Shown: in pieces, positions 1 through 8,200 of the stretch | Layout: the number at the start of each line of letters is the position of its first letter | How positions within the stretch are numbered: the stretch's first letter is position 1 | Assembly: GCF_020075545.1 (NCBI RefSeq) | Contig: NZ_JAIQZK010000003.1 | Span: forward strand, 310,001-374,000 | DNA from: Nocardioides sp. TRM66260-LWL | GTDB lineage: Bacteria; Actinomycetota; Actinomycetes; Propionibacteriales; Nocardioidaceae | Reading direction: 5' to 3' | DNA: 64,000 nucleotides | Notes under the pieces: model-generated | Told to the model about the DNA's origin: nothing | Databases searched by the model: none | What the model saw: the letters and a program-made list of their open reading frames with translations, nothing else | Made by a program: the position numbers and the translations under genes

Positions 1-905
1 AACGCCGGGCTGGCCGCCCCGCTGCTCGTCAGCCGCGCGACGTAGCCCTGGACCGGGTCGCCGGCGATCTCGCCGCCGACGTAGACGGTGCCGTCCGGCG
101 CGGCCACCACGGCCCGGGCGAGGCCGGGAAGGGACGCGGGGACGAAGGAGGTGTCGAGGCTCCCGTCGACGGTCAGACGGGCCAGCCACTGCCGCGGCTG
201 ACCGGCGACGGAGGTGATGCTGCCGGCGACCAGGATCCTGCCGTCGGCCTGCACCGCGACCGCGAGCACCTCGCCGACGATCGCCGGGTCGGGCAGGTCG
301 AGGACGCCGTCGCGGGTCAGGCGCAGCACGCCGCGACGGGTCTGGCCGGACGCCGAGGCGAAGGCGCCGCCGACGACGAGCCGTCCGTCGGCCTGCCGCG
401 CCAGGGCGTTGACGGGTCCGTCGAGCTGCAGGCCGAGGCGGGCGTCGTGGGTGCCGCCCACGCTCATGGTCACCGACGTCGTCGCGATGCCGTAGCCCGG
501 CACCGACACCGTGACGGTGATGGCCGGCGGCACGGGACTCGTCGTCGTGCTGAACGGCAGCCGGTAGACCGCCGCACCGCCGGAGACCCCGACCGCGCGC
601 AGCGTGCCGGCCGTGGCGCCGCGGTCGGAGAAGGTGACCGCCGGCGCGGGAGCGGTGGTCGGCGCCGGGGAGAAGGACAGGTAGATCGCCCCGGTGCCCG
701 CGCCGATCAGCCCCGTCGCGGTGGGCACGGTGACGCTGGCGCCCGAGACCGCGAAGGCGGGTGCGGCACCGAGGATCGTGATCGCCGGCGCGGCCCAGGC
801 GGCGGCGCCGACGACGGCGCGGCGGGACGGGCCTGCGCTGCTGGCGTCGGCGGCGGTGGGCAGGGACGCGGAGGGGCCGGCGGAGCCGGAGCCGGGGAGG
901 GCCAT
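1..905 (-). CDS. Tat-exported delta-60 repeat beta-propeller protein (3' end outside window)
   Basis: Start ATG at 903-905; the frame stays open to the window edge, so about 301 residues are visible and the C-terminus is missing. The N-terminus carries a twin-arginine signal (SRRAVVGAAAW, then a hydrophobic stretch ending AFA near residue 50), so export by Tat is likely. After a linker of roughly 120 residues come repeats of the form LAVQADGRILVAGS...ARLTVDGSLDTSF, the hallmark of the delta-60 repeat family of secreted beta-propellers. It lies 49 bp downstream of a PqqD-like gene and may be the last gene of the HPr-kinase-like/PqqD-like operon. The ligand is unknown. The start is supported by the complete Tat signal directly after it. 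Confidence 0.8.
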   Translation of the reverse strand, partial: MALPGSGSAGPSASLPTAADASSAGPSRRAVVGAAAWAAPAITILGAAPAFAVSGASVTVPTATGLIGAGTGAIYLSFSPAPTTAPAPAVTFSDRGATAGTLRAVGVSGGAAVYRLPFSTTTSPVPPAITVTVSVPGYGIATTSVTMSVGGTHDARLGLQLDGPVNALARQADGRLVVGGAFASASGQTRRGVLRLTRDGVLDLPDPAIVGEVLAVAVQADGRILVAGSITSVAGQPRQWLARLTVDGSLDTSFVPASLPGLARAVVAAPDGTVYVGGEIAGDPVQGYVARLTSSGAASPA

Positions 906-954
906 GCCGTGAGCCTAGGCGTGCTCGAGAGCGGTCGTCACCTGATTCCGGCTC

Positions 955-1263
955 TCAGGACTCGGCGGCTCGCACCACGCCGAGCCCCGCCAGCGCCTCC
1001 AGCGCGGCGTCGAGCGCGGCCTCGACCTCGGCCGGGGGAGCCTCGCCGAGCCGCTCCACCACCAGCGTCGCGAGCTCGGTCGACGTTCGGGGCGAGGCGA
1101 GCAGCTCCAGCAGCAGCGTGCCGAGCACCGAGAGCCGCGCCACCTGGTCGCCGACCAGCACCAGGGACTCCCCGGCGTCGTCGACCAGCAGGTCGTCCCA
1201 GGTGCCGCGCTGCCACACGGCGCTCGCGCCGCTGGGGTCGCTCTGGTCGCCCTGGCCGCTCAC
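955..1263 (-). CDS. PqqD-like (RiPP recognition element) small protein
   Basis: A 102-residue protein with a PqqD-type winged-helix pattern: a short beta region (DDLLVDDAGESLVLVG), a helix (ARLSVLGTLLLELLA), then a helix running to the C-terminus. PqqD-family proteins present precursor peptides or bind partner enzymes as RRE domains. Its GTG/ATG start overlaps the stop of the HPr-kinase-like gene by 4 bp (1260-1263), so the two are translationally coupled. It has no cysteines and no signal. It is too short to be an enzyme; its partner is probably the upstream kinase-like protein or a protein made from this locus. Family assignment is by pattern, not by search. Confidence 0.7.
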   Translation of the reverse strand: MSGQGDQSDPSGASAVWQRGTWDDLLVDDAGESLVLVGDQVARLSVLGTLLLELLASPRTSTELATLVVERLGEAPPAEVEAALDAALEALAGLGVVRAAES

Positions 1264-2030
1264 GAGAGGAGCCCCTCGACGACGGGCAGCAGCGTGGCCG
1301 CCTCGCGGTACCGCAGTCGCCGCACCCCGCCGACCGACGCCGCGAGATCGGCGAGCCGGTGCAGCCCCGCGTCCAGCGCCGCCAAGGACGAGCTCTGCTC
1401 GGCGAGGCCGAGCAGGCCGTCGAGCAGGGGCACCGGCTCGAGCACCGGCTCGGCCGGGCCGTCGGGGTCGCGGTCGAGCAGGATCAGCGCGCCCAGCCGC
1501 GCCTCGGCCGGGGTCGGCGCTAGGCCCAGGTCGTCCGGGCAGACGGTGTCCTTGGGCCGCCGACCGTCCGGCCCGAGGAGCGAGAGCGGCTTCGGGTAGG
1601 GGAGCAGGGCGCCGTCGACGTCGATCGCGGCGGTCTCGTCCGAGACGTAGCCCAGCGTGCGCGCCAGCTCGCGGGTGGCGGTGGTCTTGCCGCGCCCCGA
1701 CGGGCCGACGAGCACCGCGGTGCGTCCGGTCGTCGGGTGCGCCAGCGCCGCGGCGTGCAGCATGACGAGCCGGCCCACGCCGCTGGCGATCGCGGCGCGC
1801 GTGACGCGGTGGGTGAGGTCCTCGAGCGCGTCGGCGAGATCGGCGGGGTCGTCGAGGTGGACCGCGATGCGGTCGGGCCGCGTCGGTTCCGTACCCTGAG
1901 CCTCACCAGCATTCACCAGACACCGCCGCCACCCATGCCTGATGCTGTCGGTGAGCGGGTCGATCGCCTCCCCGGCTGGGACGACGTCGACCTGCGCGCC
2001 GAGCACCTGCAGACGGATCCCGTCCGTCAT
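1260..2030 (-). CDS. HPr kinase-like P-loop protein
   Basis: About 256 residues from the start at 2030 (MTDGIRLQVLG); an upstream in-frame extension would run into the divergent gene's promoter, so I prefer the shorter form. The Walker A loop GPSGRGKTT lies in the middle, preceded by LHAAALAHP, and is followed by SDETAAID and YPKPLSL, the order seen in HPr(Ser) kinase/phosphatase-like proteins of polysaccharide and exosortase loci. These proteins are thought to phosphorylate a protein or small molecule, but the substrate is unknown. It is coupled to the PqqD-like gene by a 4-bp overlap and divergent from the BY-kinase at 2077 with only 46 bp between. The pairing resembles the described HprK-related A / PqqD-related gene pairs. 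Confidence 0.75.
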   Translation of the reverse strand: MTDGIRLQVLGAQVDVVPAGEAIDPLTDSIRHGWRRCLVNAGEAQGTEPTRPDRIAVHLDDPADLADALEDLTHRVTRAAIASGVGRLVMLHAAALAHPTTGRTAVLVGPSGRGKTTATRELARTLGYVSDETAAIDVDGALLPYPKPLSLLGPDGRRPKDTVCPDDLGLAPTPAEARLGALILLDRDPDGPAEPVLEPVPLLDGLLGLAEQSSSLAALDAGLHRLADLAASVGGVRRLRYREAATLLPVVEGLLS

Positions 2031-2076
2031 CGGCGGCTGAGTCGCGCGGATCGACGCGCATCGCGAGGGGAAACCA

Positions 2077-3540
2077 TTGGAACCGAGAGAGTACCTGCGG
2101 GCGCTGCGACGGCACTGGATCGGGGCGCTCCTGATCCTGGTGCTCGCCACCGGAGGAGCCGCGTACTACTCCCACTCCCAGCCGAAGGTCTACGCCGCCG
2201 ACGCCACGGGCTTCGTGGTGGCGGGCGGCCCGACCGACAACCCGGCTGAGGCCTCGGTCAGCGACAGCCTGGCGAAGTCCCGCGCAGTCTCCTACGTCGC
2301 CGTGGCCACCAGCCGCGCCGTCGCCCAGCGCGTCATCACCGCGCTCGACCTCGACACCAGCCCCAGCGCGCTGATCGGCAGCGTCTCGGTCAGCCAGCCC
2401 GAGGGCACCGTCCAGATCAAGATCACCACGCGGGCCAGCACCGCGCTCGCCGCCCAGCGGCTCGCCGACGCCTGGGTCGTCGCGCTCGCCGCCGAGGTCA
2501 AGAGCATCGAGGACCCCACCGGCGTGGCCACCCAGGCCGCGTCGGTGCGTCCGGTCGAGACCGCGGCGCTGCCCGGTGCGCCGATCTCGCCCCAGCCGCG
2601 CCGCGACACCGCCATCGGCCTGCTGCTCGGCCTGCTGCTCGGCGTCGTCTACGCCATCGCCCGCCACCAGCTCGACCGACGCCTGCGCACCGCGAGCCAG
2701 ATCGAGGAGGACTACGGCCACACCGTCCTCGGCGAGATCCCGATCGCGAAGGAGCTCGACGCCCACCACGGCGAGGCCGGCGTCGCCCTCCAGACCGCCT
2801 TCGCCGGCGAGCCGTCCAGCGCCGGCGAGGCGTTCCGCAAGCTGCGCACCAACCTCGCCTACTCCGACGTCGACTCGCCGCCGCGGGTCATCGTCATCAC
2901 CAGCCCGCGCGAGTCCGACGGCAAGTCGACGATCGTCGTCAACCTCGCCGCGACCATCGCGAGCGCCGGCCGCCCCGTCACCCTCGTCGACGCCGACCTG
3001 CGCCGCTCCACGGTGGCCCGCCGCCTGCACGTCGACGACGTCGTGGGCCTCACCGACGTGCTCATCGGCTCGGTCGAGGTGCACGAGGCGCTGCGCGAGT
3101 CGCCCGACGTGCCGGGTCTGCGCATCCTGCCCGCCGGCAGCGTCCCCCCCAACCCGAGCGAGCTGCTCGGCTCGCAGGCGATGAGCTCGCTGCTGCGCAC
3201 CTTGGCCGACGACGGCATCGTGCTGGTCGACGCCGCGCCGCTGCTGCCCGTCACCGACGCCGCCGTGCTGGCCCCGCTCTGCGACGGCGTGCTGCTGGCG
3301 GTGTCGTACGCCAAGACCTCGGAGAACGAGATGCGGGCCGCGCTCGGCAACATCGAGCGGGTCAGCGGCCGCGTGCTCGGCGTGGTGCTCAACCGCATCG
3401 AGCGCAGCGCGCCCGAGCTGTACTACTACCGCAAGGGCTACTACACCGCCGGCGACAAGGGACCGCTGGCCCGCCTGCGTCCCCGGCGGCTGCGGCGTCG
3501 CGGCCAGCGTCCCGCGCAGAAGGCCGCCGCCTCGTCGTGA
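2077..3540 (+). CDS. Wzz-domain chain-length protein fused to BY-type tyrosine kinase
   Basis: A 487-residue fusion. The N-terminal Wzz domain has a first membrane helix at about residues 13-32 and a second at about 180-197, flanking an extracytoplasmic segment. The C-terminal cytoplasmic BY-kinase has Walker A SPRESDGKST (Lys283), Walker A' LVDADLRRS and Walker B IVLVDAAP, plus a tyrosine cluster near the C-terminus (ELYYYRKGYY) that is the usual autophosphorylation tail. Such proteins control polymerisation and export of capsule or exopolysaccharide. The start is TTG, chosen because GCGAGGGG sits just upstream and the Wzz domain begins at once (EPREYLRALRRHW). The GTG start of the next gene overlaps its stop by 4 bp. 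Confidence 0.9.
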   Translation: MEPREYLRALRRHWIGALLILVLATGGAAYYSHSQPKVYAADATGFVVAGGPTDNPAEASVSDSLAKSRAVSYVAVATSRAVAQRVITALDLDTSPSALIGSVSVSQPEGTVQIKITTRASTALAAQRLADAWVVALAAEVKSIEDPTGVATQAASVRPVETAALPGAPISPQPRRDTAIGLLLGLLLGVVYAIARHQLDRRLRTASQIEEDYGHTVLGEIPIAKELDAHHGEAGVALQTAFAGEPSSAGEAFRKLRTNLAYSDVDSPPRVIVITSPRESDGKSTIVVNLAATIASAGRPVTLVDADLRRSTVARRLHVDDVVGLTDVLIGSVEVHEALRESPDVPGLRILPAGSVPPNPSELLGSQAMSSLLRTLADDGIVLVDAAPLLPVTDAAVLAPLCDGVLLAVSYAKTSENEMRAALGNIERVSGRVLGVVLNRIERSAPELYYYRKGYYTAGDKGPLARLRPRRLRRRGQRPAQKAAASS

Positions 3541-4646
3541 CGACGCCGGTCGGCCGGCTGCGCCACGGACTGCGGCAGCTGCTGGCCGACCGCACCTGGC
3601 GGCCGTTCGACACGACGGCTGACGACGCCGAGGTCGACGCCCTGTTGCGGGCCGTGGCGCGCCACCGCGTCGCGCCGTTCCTCGATCGGCACGCGGCGGC
3701 GATCGAGGCCCCCGTGCGACTGCGTGACGAGCTGGCGTCCCGCGCGGACGCGGCCCGGCTCTCCTCGCTGGTGCAGATGCGTCGCGCCGTCGAGGTGCAC
3801 GACGTCCTCGAGGCCGCCGGCGTGCCGTCGCTGGCGCTCAAGGGGCCGTGCTTGGCAGTGCAGGCCTACGGCGACGCCGCGTCCCGCGACCCCGGCGACC
3901 TCGACGTGCTCGTGGCGCGCGCCGACGTCCCGCGCTCGGTGGCCGCGCTCGAGGCCGCCGGCTGGACGCCCGACCCGACCTTCCTGCGGCCGGGGCCGGG
4001 GGCCGCGTGGCGCTACCTCGGCTGGTCGTACTACGAGATCGAGCTGCGCCGCGGCGCCGAGACCGTCGACCTGCACTGGGACCTCGGGCCCGTGCGCACC
4101 GGCCTGCCCGACGTGCCCGCGCTGAGGGCGCGCGGCGCGAACGTGCCGATCGCGGGCGCGAGCCTGCCCACCCTCGCGCCCGAGGACGCCCTGACCCACC
4201 TGTGCCACCACGCCGCGAAGGACCACTGGGCGTCGCTGCGCTCGCTGCTCGACGTCGCGGCGCTGCTGCGGGCCGGTGCCGCGCCGGCGGTGCGCACCCC
4301 GGCCGTCGAGCGGACGATCGCGCTGGTCGACGCGCTCCTCGGGGTGCGACCGGACGATCCGCGCGCCCGTCCTCGGACGTCGCCCGCACGCACCGGCGCC
4401 GACGTCGCGCTCGCGCTGCGCTGGCAGGACGACGCGGTGCGCGCCGCCGACTGGCGGGGCGGGGTGCGGCTCGAGGCCCAGGCCCGGTTCCGCGAGAGCC
4501 GCCACCCCCGGGAGGTCGCGCGGTTCGCGGCGTTCAAGGCGCTCGGCGTCGCCGACGACGGCAGCGGCACCCTCGCCGGCCTGCTGCGTCACCGGCTGGG
4601 ACACCGGGTGGGCGACCGGGGGCGGGCGTCCTCAGCCGGCGGCTGA
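3537..4646 (+). CDS. Nucleotidyltransferase family protein (NTP_transf_5 type)
   Basis: 369 residues from a GTG start that overlaps the BY-kinase stop (GTGA), so it is translated with it. The middle carries LALKGPCLA...YGDAASRDPGDLDVLV, the signature of the uncharacterised NTP_transf_5 nucleotidyltransferase family, with a DxD-type metal motif (D-L-D). Members are frequent in polysaccharide and HPr-kinase-like/PqqD-like loci; the group transferred is unknown. A histidine-rich stretch (HLCHHAAKDHW) follows. Its 3' end overlaps the convergent PqqD-like gene by 15 bp. A role in modifying a glycan or a carrier protein of this locus is inference. Confidence 0.75.
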   Translation: MTTPVGRLRHGLRQLLADRTWRPFDTTADDAEVDALLRAVARHRVAPFLDRHAAAIEAPVRLRDELASRADAARLSSLVQMRRAVEVHDVLEAAGVPSLALKGPCLAVQAYGDAASRDPGDLDVLVARADVPRSVAALEAAGWTPDPTFLRPGPGAAWRYLGWSYYEIELRRGAETVDLHWDLGPVRTGLPDVPALRARGANVPIAGASLPTLAPEDALTHLCHHAAKDHWASLRSLLDVAALLRAGAAPAVRTPAVERTIALVDALLGVRPDDPRARPRTSPARTGADVALALRWQDDAVRAADWRGGVRLEAQARFRESRHPREVARFAAFKALGVADDGSGTLAGLLRHRLGHRVGDRGRASSAGG

Positions 4647-5021
4647 GGCCCCGGACGCCCCGGCCGCCCCGGCCGCCCCGCACGCCTCCAAGGCCCCACG
4701 CCGCAGCAGGTCGGCGACGAACCCCTCGACGTCCGTGCGCACCTGATCCGGGTCGAGCCCGTGCTCCTCGGCGAGGGCGACGACCATGTCGGCGACCGCG
4801 ATCGGGGCGAGCGTCAGCTCCCAGATCCGCGCGCCGGAGCCCTCCAGCGAGACCAGCTCGTCGTCCGCCGCCAGCAGCACCCGGCGTCCACGCACCAGCG
4901 TCTCGGGCACCCCGCGCCGGCGCCGGACGACGTCCGGCAGGGCGGGCGACGAGGGCTCGGAGGGGGACGGCACCGTCCCATCATCACCGGCCCGAGCCCC
5001 ACCCGGCGTGGCCGGTCCCAC
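4632..5021 (-). CDS. Second PqqD-like protein
   Basis: 129 residues. The centre (RGRRVLLAADDELVSLEGSGARIWELT, then AVADMVVALAEEHG and VEGFVADLLRRGAL) follows the PqqD pattern: paired beta strands, then GxxxIWEL and an alpha-helical second half. The N-terminus is low-complexity Pro/Ser, and the C-terminus is an Ala/Gly tail that overlaps the convergent nucleotidyltransferase gene. With the copy at 955-1263 this makes two PqqD-like genes within 4 kb, on either side of the kinase pair. No candidate precursor peptide with a leader/core layout is evident next to it. Confidence 0.65.
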   Translation of the reverse strand: MGPATPGGARAGDDGTVPSPSEPSSPALPDVVRRRRGVPETLVRGRRVLLAADDELVSLEGSGARIWELTLAPIAVADMVVALAEEHGLDPDQVRTDVEGFVADLLRRGALEACGAAGAAGASGASAAG

Positions 5022-5066
5022 AGCACGGATGTGCTCCGAGCGGTCACGGGGCTCGCCGGACCCTGC

Positions 5067-5072
5067 TAGATT
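5067..5072 (+). promoter_or_regulatory. Possible -10 element for the large repeat protein
   Basis: The 203-bp gap 5022-5224 between the divergent PqqD-like and repeat-protein genes contains TAGATT here, a fair sigma-A -10, with no convincing -35. The remaining leader is C-rich and includes a run of nine C near 5110-5120, a plausible site of sequencing or replication slippage. An AGAGGT at about 5214-5219 is a possible ribosome site for the ATG at 5225. Confidence 0.3.
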
Positions 5073-5224
5073 CCGGACGCTCCCCCGTCCGACCCGGGTC
5101 TCTCGGCCCCTGCCCTCCCCCCCCCAACCCCTCCCCGTCCGGCCCCGCTCCCCGGGGCACCTGCCGTCGCGCGACCCCGCATCCCCAGCACCGCGCGCCG
5201 ACCCTCGCGTCCAGAGGTCTCCCC

Positions 5225-8200
5225 ATGCTGCGCTCCCTCGTCCCTGCCTCGCGCCTGCGCTCCCGCGTCGCGGCCGGCGTCGCCCTGCTCACCGTCGCCA
5301 CCGTGGCCACCGGCGTCGGGACGCTCGCGCCCGCCGCCGCCACGTCGTCCGGCACCAGCCCCTTCACCTGCACCGACGTGTACGTCGTCGGCTCAGGCGG
5401 CCAGATCTCCAAGGTCGACCCGGTCACCGGCTCCGCCGCGAGCAACGGCACGTTCGGCGTCGACGCCACCAACGCGCTGGCGCTGCCGCCGGGCGGCGGG
5501 CGGTACGCGTACGCCTTCGCCCGCGGCGACAACAAGGTGCTGCGGTTCGACGCCACCACCGGCGCGGTCAGCGCCTTCAGCGCGCCCGACAACGCCACCG
5601 CGGCGGGCGTCGTCGCCGGCGCGATCAACCCCGTCAACGGCCTCTACTACTACGCGTCGTCGAGCAGCGGCACCTGGGCGGTCTTCGCCTACGACATCGC
5701 CGCCGGACGCGCGATCGGCCAGGTCGCGACCCTGTCGGGCAGCGCGCTCCAGGGCAACGGCGACATGGCCTTCGACGAGCAGGGCACGCTCTACCTGGTC
5801 ACCAACTCCAGCGAGAACAACGCGTCGGCGGCCGGCACCCTGGCCCGCGTCGACGGCCGGCTGCCGAGCACCGCCAGCACCGCCACGCTCCCCGTCGTCG
5901 CGCTGGCCTCGACGCCCTCCGGGTACGGCTCCTACAACTCGATCGCCTTCGACGTCACGGGCCTGCTGGTCATCGGCACCGGCGGCGGCAACCTCCTGCG
6001 GGTCACCCCGTCGACCGGCGCGATCGTCAGCCAGACGACGACGTCCGCGCCGATGGTCGACATGGCCTCGTGCAGCGCGCCGTCGTCCACCACCGTCCGG
6101 GTCGACCTCCCCCAGGGCCGCTACGCGGCGGGCGACCAGTTCACCGTGACGCTCTCGGGCAACGGGGTCACCGCCGGCGCGGCCGGCAACACCGGCACCA
6201 CCGCCGGCACCGACACCGGTCTGCAGACGGACGCCGGCGAGCAGGGCGGCCCGGTGCTCACCACCCGCGGCGCCACCTACACCATCACCCAGAGCGCCGC
6301 CGGCACGACGATCCCCGCCACCTACGTCACGACGTGGCAGTGCGTGCGCGCCGGCACGTCGACCGTCCTGGCCTCGGGCACCGGCAGCACCGGCACCGTC
6401 ACGACGCCCGCCACCGCGGCCGACGTCGTGTGCACCTTCACCAACCTGCCGCAGCGGCCGGGCATCGACCTGGTCAAGTCCGGCGGCTCGATCGCCGACC
6501 TGGACGGCAACGGCCCCGACGCCGGCGACACGATCGCCTACTCCTTCAAGGTCACCAACACCGGCGCCGTCGCGCTCGACCCGGTCACCGTCACCGACCC
6601 GAAGGTCGGGCCGGTCACCTGCCCGACCGGGCCGCTCGCCCCGGGCGCCTCGCGCACCTGCTCCACCGTCACCTACGCCCTCACCCAGGCCGACGTCGAC
6701 GCCGGGTCGGTGCTCAACACCGCCACCGCGCAGGGCACGACGGAGGCCGGCCCGGTCGTCCGCGACACCGACGCCGTCACCACGCCGATCGCCGGCCGCG
6801 CCGGCATCCAGCTGGACAAGTCGGTCGGCCGCACGGTCGACGCCAACCGCACCGGCCGCGAGGACGCCGGCGACACCCTCGCGTACTCCTTCAAGGTCAC
6901 CAACACCAGCACGGTCTCGCTCAACCCGGTCACCGTCAGCGACCCCAAGGTCGGCACCGTCACCTGCCCGAGCGGCGCCCTCGCCCCGGGCGCCTCGCGC
7001 ACCTGCACCGCCGCGGCCTACGTGCTCACCCGCGACGACGTCGCCGCGGGCACGGTCGTCAACCGGGCCGTCGCCACCGGCCGTCCGCCGACGGGCGCGA
7101 GCGTCAGCGACGACGACACCCAGCGCGTCACGATCCCGCAGTACGCCTCGATCCAGCTCGACAAGCGCGCCGGCGGCGTGGTCGACACCGACGGCAACGG
7201 CGTCGACCCGGGCGACACCATCGCCTACTCGTTCGTCGTCACCAACACCGGCACCGTGCCGCTGAGCCCGGTGACGGTGAGCGACCCGCGCCTGACCTCC
7301 GTCACCTGCCCGTCGGGCCCGCTCGCCGCCGGCGACTCGCTCACCTGCACCGCCCCGGCGTACGCGCTGACCCAGGCCGACCTCGACGCCGGCTCGGTCG
7401 TCAACACCGCCACCGCCGAGGGCACGCCGCCCAGCGGCACGAGCGTCAAGGACTCCGACACCGTCACCGTGCCGGTCGCGCAGCGCGCCGCCCTGCGCCT
7501 CGACAAGCGCTCCGCCGGGGTCGTCGACGCGAACGGCGACGGCCTCGACAGCGCCGGCGACACCATCGCCTACGGCTTCAAGGTGACCAACACCGGCACC
7601 GTGTCCGTGAGCGACCTCGCCGTCAGCGACCCCGCCGTCGGCCCGATCGCCTGCCCGTCCGGCACCCTGGCGCCCGGCGCCAGCGTCGACTGCAGCCCCG
7701 CCACCCACGTGCTCACCGCCGACGACGTCGTCGCCGGACGCGTGGTCAACACCGCCACGGCCTCGGCCGCCGGCATCGGCGGCACCCGGGTCAGCGACGA
7801 CGACACGGTCACGACGCCGGTCGTCCGCACCCCGCGCCTGGTGCTCGACAAGACCGCGAGCCCGGTCTACGACGCCTCCGGCGACGGCGACCAGGGCGTC
7901 GGTGACACCATCGCCTACGCGTTCACCGTCACCAACACCGGCAACCTGACGCTCGACCCGGTGACGCTGCGCGACCCGCTGCTCGGCCCGCTGGGCTGCC
8001 CGGCCGGCCCCCTGGCCCCCGGCGCCCAGGTCACCTGCGACGGCGCGACCTACACGATCACCGGCGCCGACGTGGCCCGCGGCCACGTCGACAACACCGC
8101 GACCGCCACCGGGCGTCCGCCGGTCGGCGCCGACGTCACCGCGAGCGACTCCACCCGCACGCCGATCGTCTCCACCACCGCCGACCTCGTCGTCACCAAG

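Noticed and set aside
6464..8179. Tandem DNA repeats considered as CRISPR or satellite
   Set aside because: They are 342-345 bp in-frame protein repeats, with no spacers of CRISPR length.
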